Shown here in pieces: positions 5,409 through 5,514 of a stretch of DNA of 5,514 nucleotides. A program made the position numbers and the translations under genes. How positions within the stretch are numbered: position 1 is the first letter of the stretch; each line of letters starts with the position of its first letter. Origin of the DNA: Acidobacteriota bacterium. GTDB taxonomy: Bacteria; Acidobacteriota; Vicinamibacteria; Vicinamibacterales; SCN-69-37. Location of the stretch: NCBI GenBank assembly GCA_024653875.1, contig JANLHE010000487.1, positions 1 through 5,514 on the forward strand, read 5' to 3'. Below the pieces are notes generated by a model. It was not told the DNA's origin, made no database searches, and worked only from the letters and a program-made list of their open reading frames with translations.

Positions 5409-5484
5409 TGGCGTCCCCACCGGGATTCGAACCCGGGTCTTGGCCTTGAAAGGGCCACGTCCTAGGCCTCTGGACGATGGGGAC
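5409..5484 (-). tRNA. tRNA-Glu (anticodon UUC)
   Basis: This 76-nt cloverleaf is on the minus strand. The acceptor GTCCCCA (5484-5478) pairs with TGGGGAC (5419-5413), followed by discriminator G (5412) and an encoded CCA (5411-5409). The anticodon stem TGGCC/GGCCA encloses the loop CTTTCAA, giving anticodon TTC. The T arm CCGGG-TTCGAAT-CCCGG is perfect. The D-arm region (TCGTCCAGAGGCCTAGGAC) is very close to that of Escherichia coli tRNA-Glu. It reads GAA/GAG. The MgtE-like reading frame starts 2 nt downstream. Confidence 0.97.
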
Positions 5485-5490
5485 CCAGGA

Positions 5491-5507
5491 GGCAGGTCAA
5501 ACCTGTC
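5491..5507. other. Short inverted repeat upstream of tRNA-Glu
   Basis: CAGGT-CAA-ACCTG (5493-5505), extendable by a G-T wobble and a G-C pair, lies 7 nt upstream of the tRNA-Glu 5' end. It could be an operator, part of the tRNA leader, or chance. The window ends at 5514, so the promoter cannot be fully seen; only a weak TACAGT (minus strand, 5514-5509) is -10-like. Confidence 0.25.
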
Positions 5508-5514
5508 TACTGTA

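Overview
This window is high-GC DNA (roughly two thirds G+C by eye), with dense genes, GTG and TTG starts, short intergenic gaps and genome-encoded CCA on both tRNAs. It looks like a chromosomal segment of a free-living GC-rich bacterium. The gene types and the GGGCTTTAGCCC / GGGCTGAAGCCC hairpins remind me of environmental Acidobacteriota (Vicinamibacteria-like) genomes. That placement is a low-confidence impression, because no taxonomic marker is present.

Layout. At the left edge, a minus-strand gene (690 to 1, running off the window) encodes a PD-(D/E)XK nuclease-like domain followed by a long Ala/Arg/Lys-rich tail. A 127-bp divergent spacer separates it from a plus-strand cluster. That cluster contains a single-domain response regulator (818-1192), a catechol-O-methyltransferase-type protein with an N-terminal export-like segment (1211-1882), and an arginase (1879-2799) that overlaps it by 4 bp. 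A tRNA-Lys(UUU) gene (2826-2900) and a small zinc-ribbon/membrane protein gene (2924-3157) follow on the same strand. The convergent spacer 3158-3273 holds three GC-rich hairpins, two of them enclosed by an outer stem, which looks like a REP/REPIN-type repeat. The right part is a minus-strand unit: tRNA-Glu(UUC) (5484-5409), a short CBS-MgtE-type transporter gene starting 2 nt after the tRNA CCA (5406-4432), and a fold-type I aminotransferase gene 12 nt further on (4419-3274).

How the genes may work together. Arginase hydrolyses arginine to ornithine and urea. The aminotransferase resembles, from memory, the capreomycidine-synthase-like branch, whose founding member acts on a hydroxyarginine, but the two genes are on opposite strands and a shared pathway is only a hypothesis. 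The MgtE-like protein and the aminotransferase are probably cotranscribed.

I see no CRISPR array, prophage, insertion sequence or recognised defence operon. Most of the window is ordinary chromosome. The points most worth a second look are the nuclease-like protein with its tail, the apparently exported methyltransferase with a changed metal-site motif, the tRNA-Glu/mgtE junction and the three-hairpin repeat.
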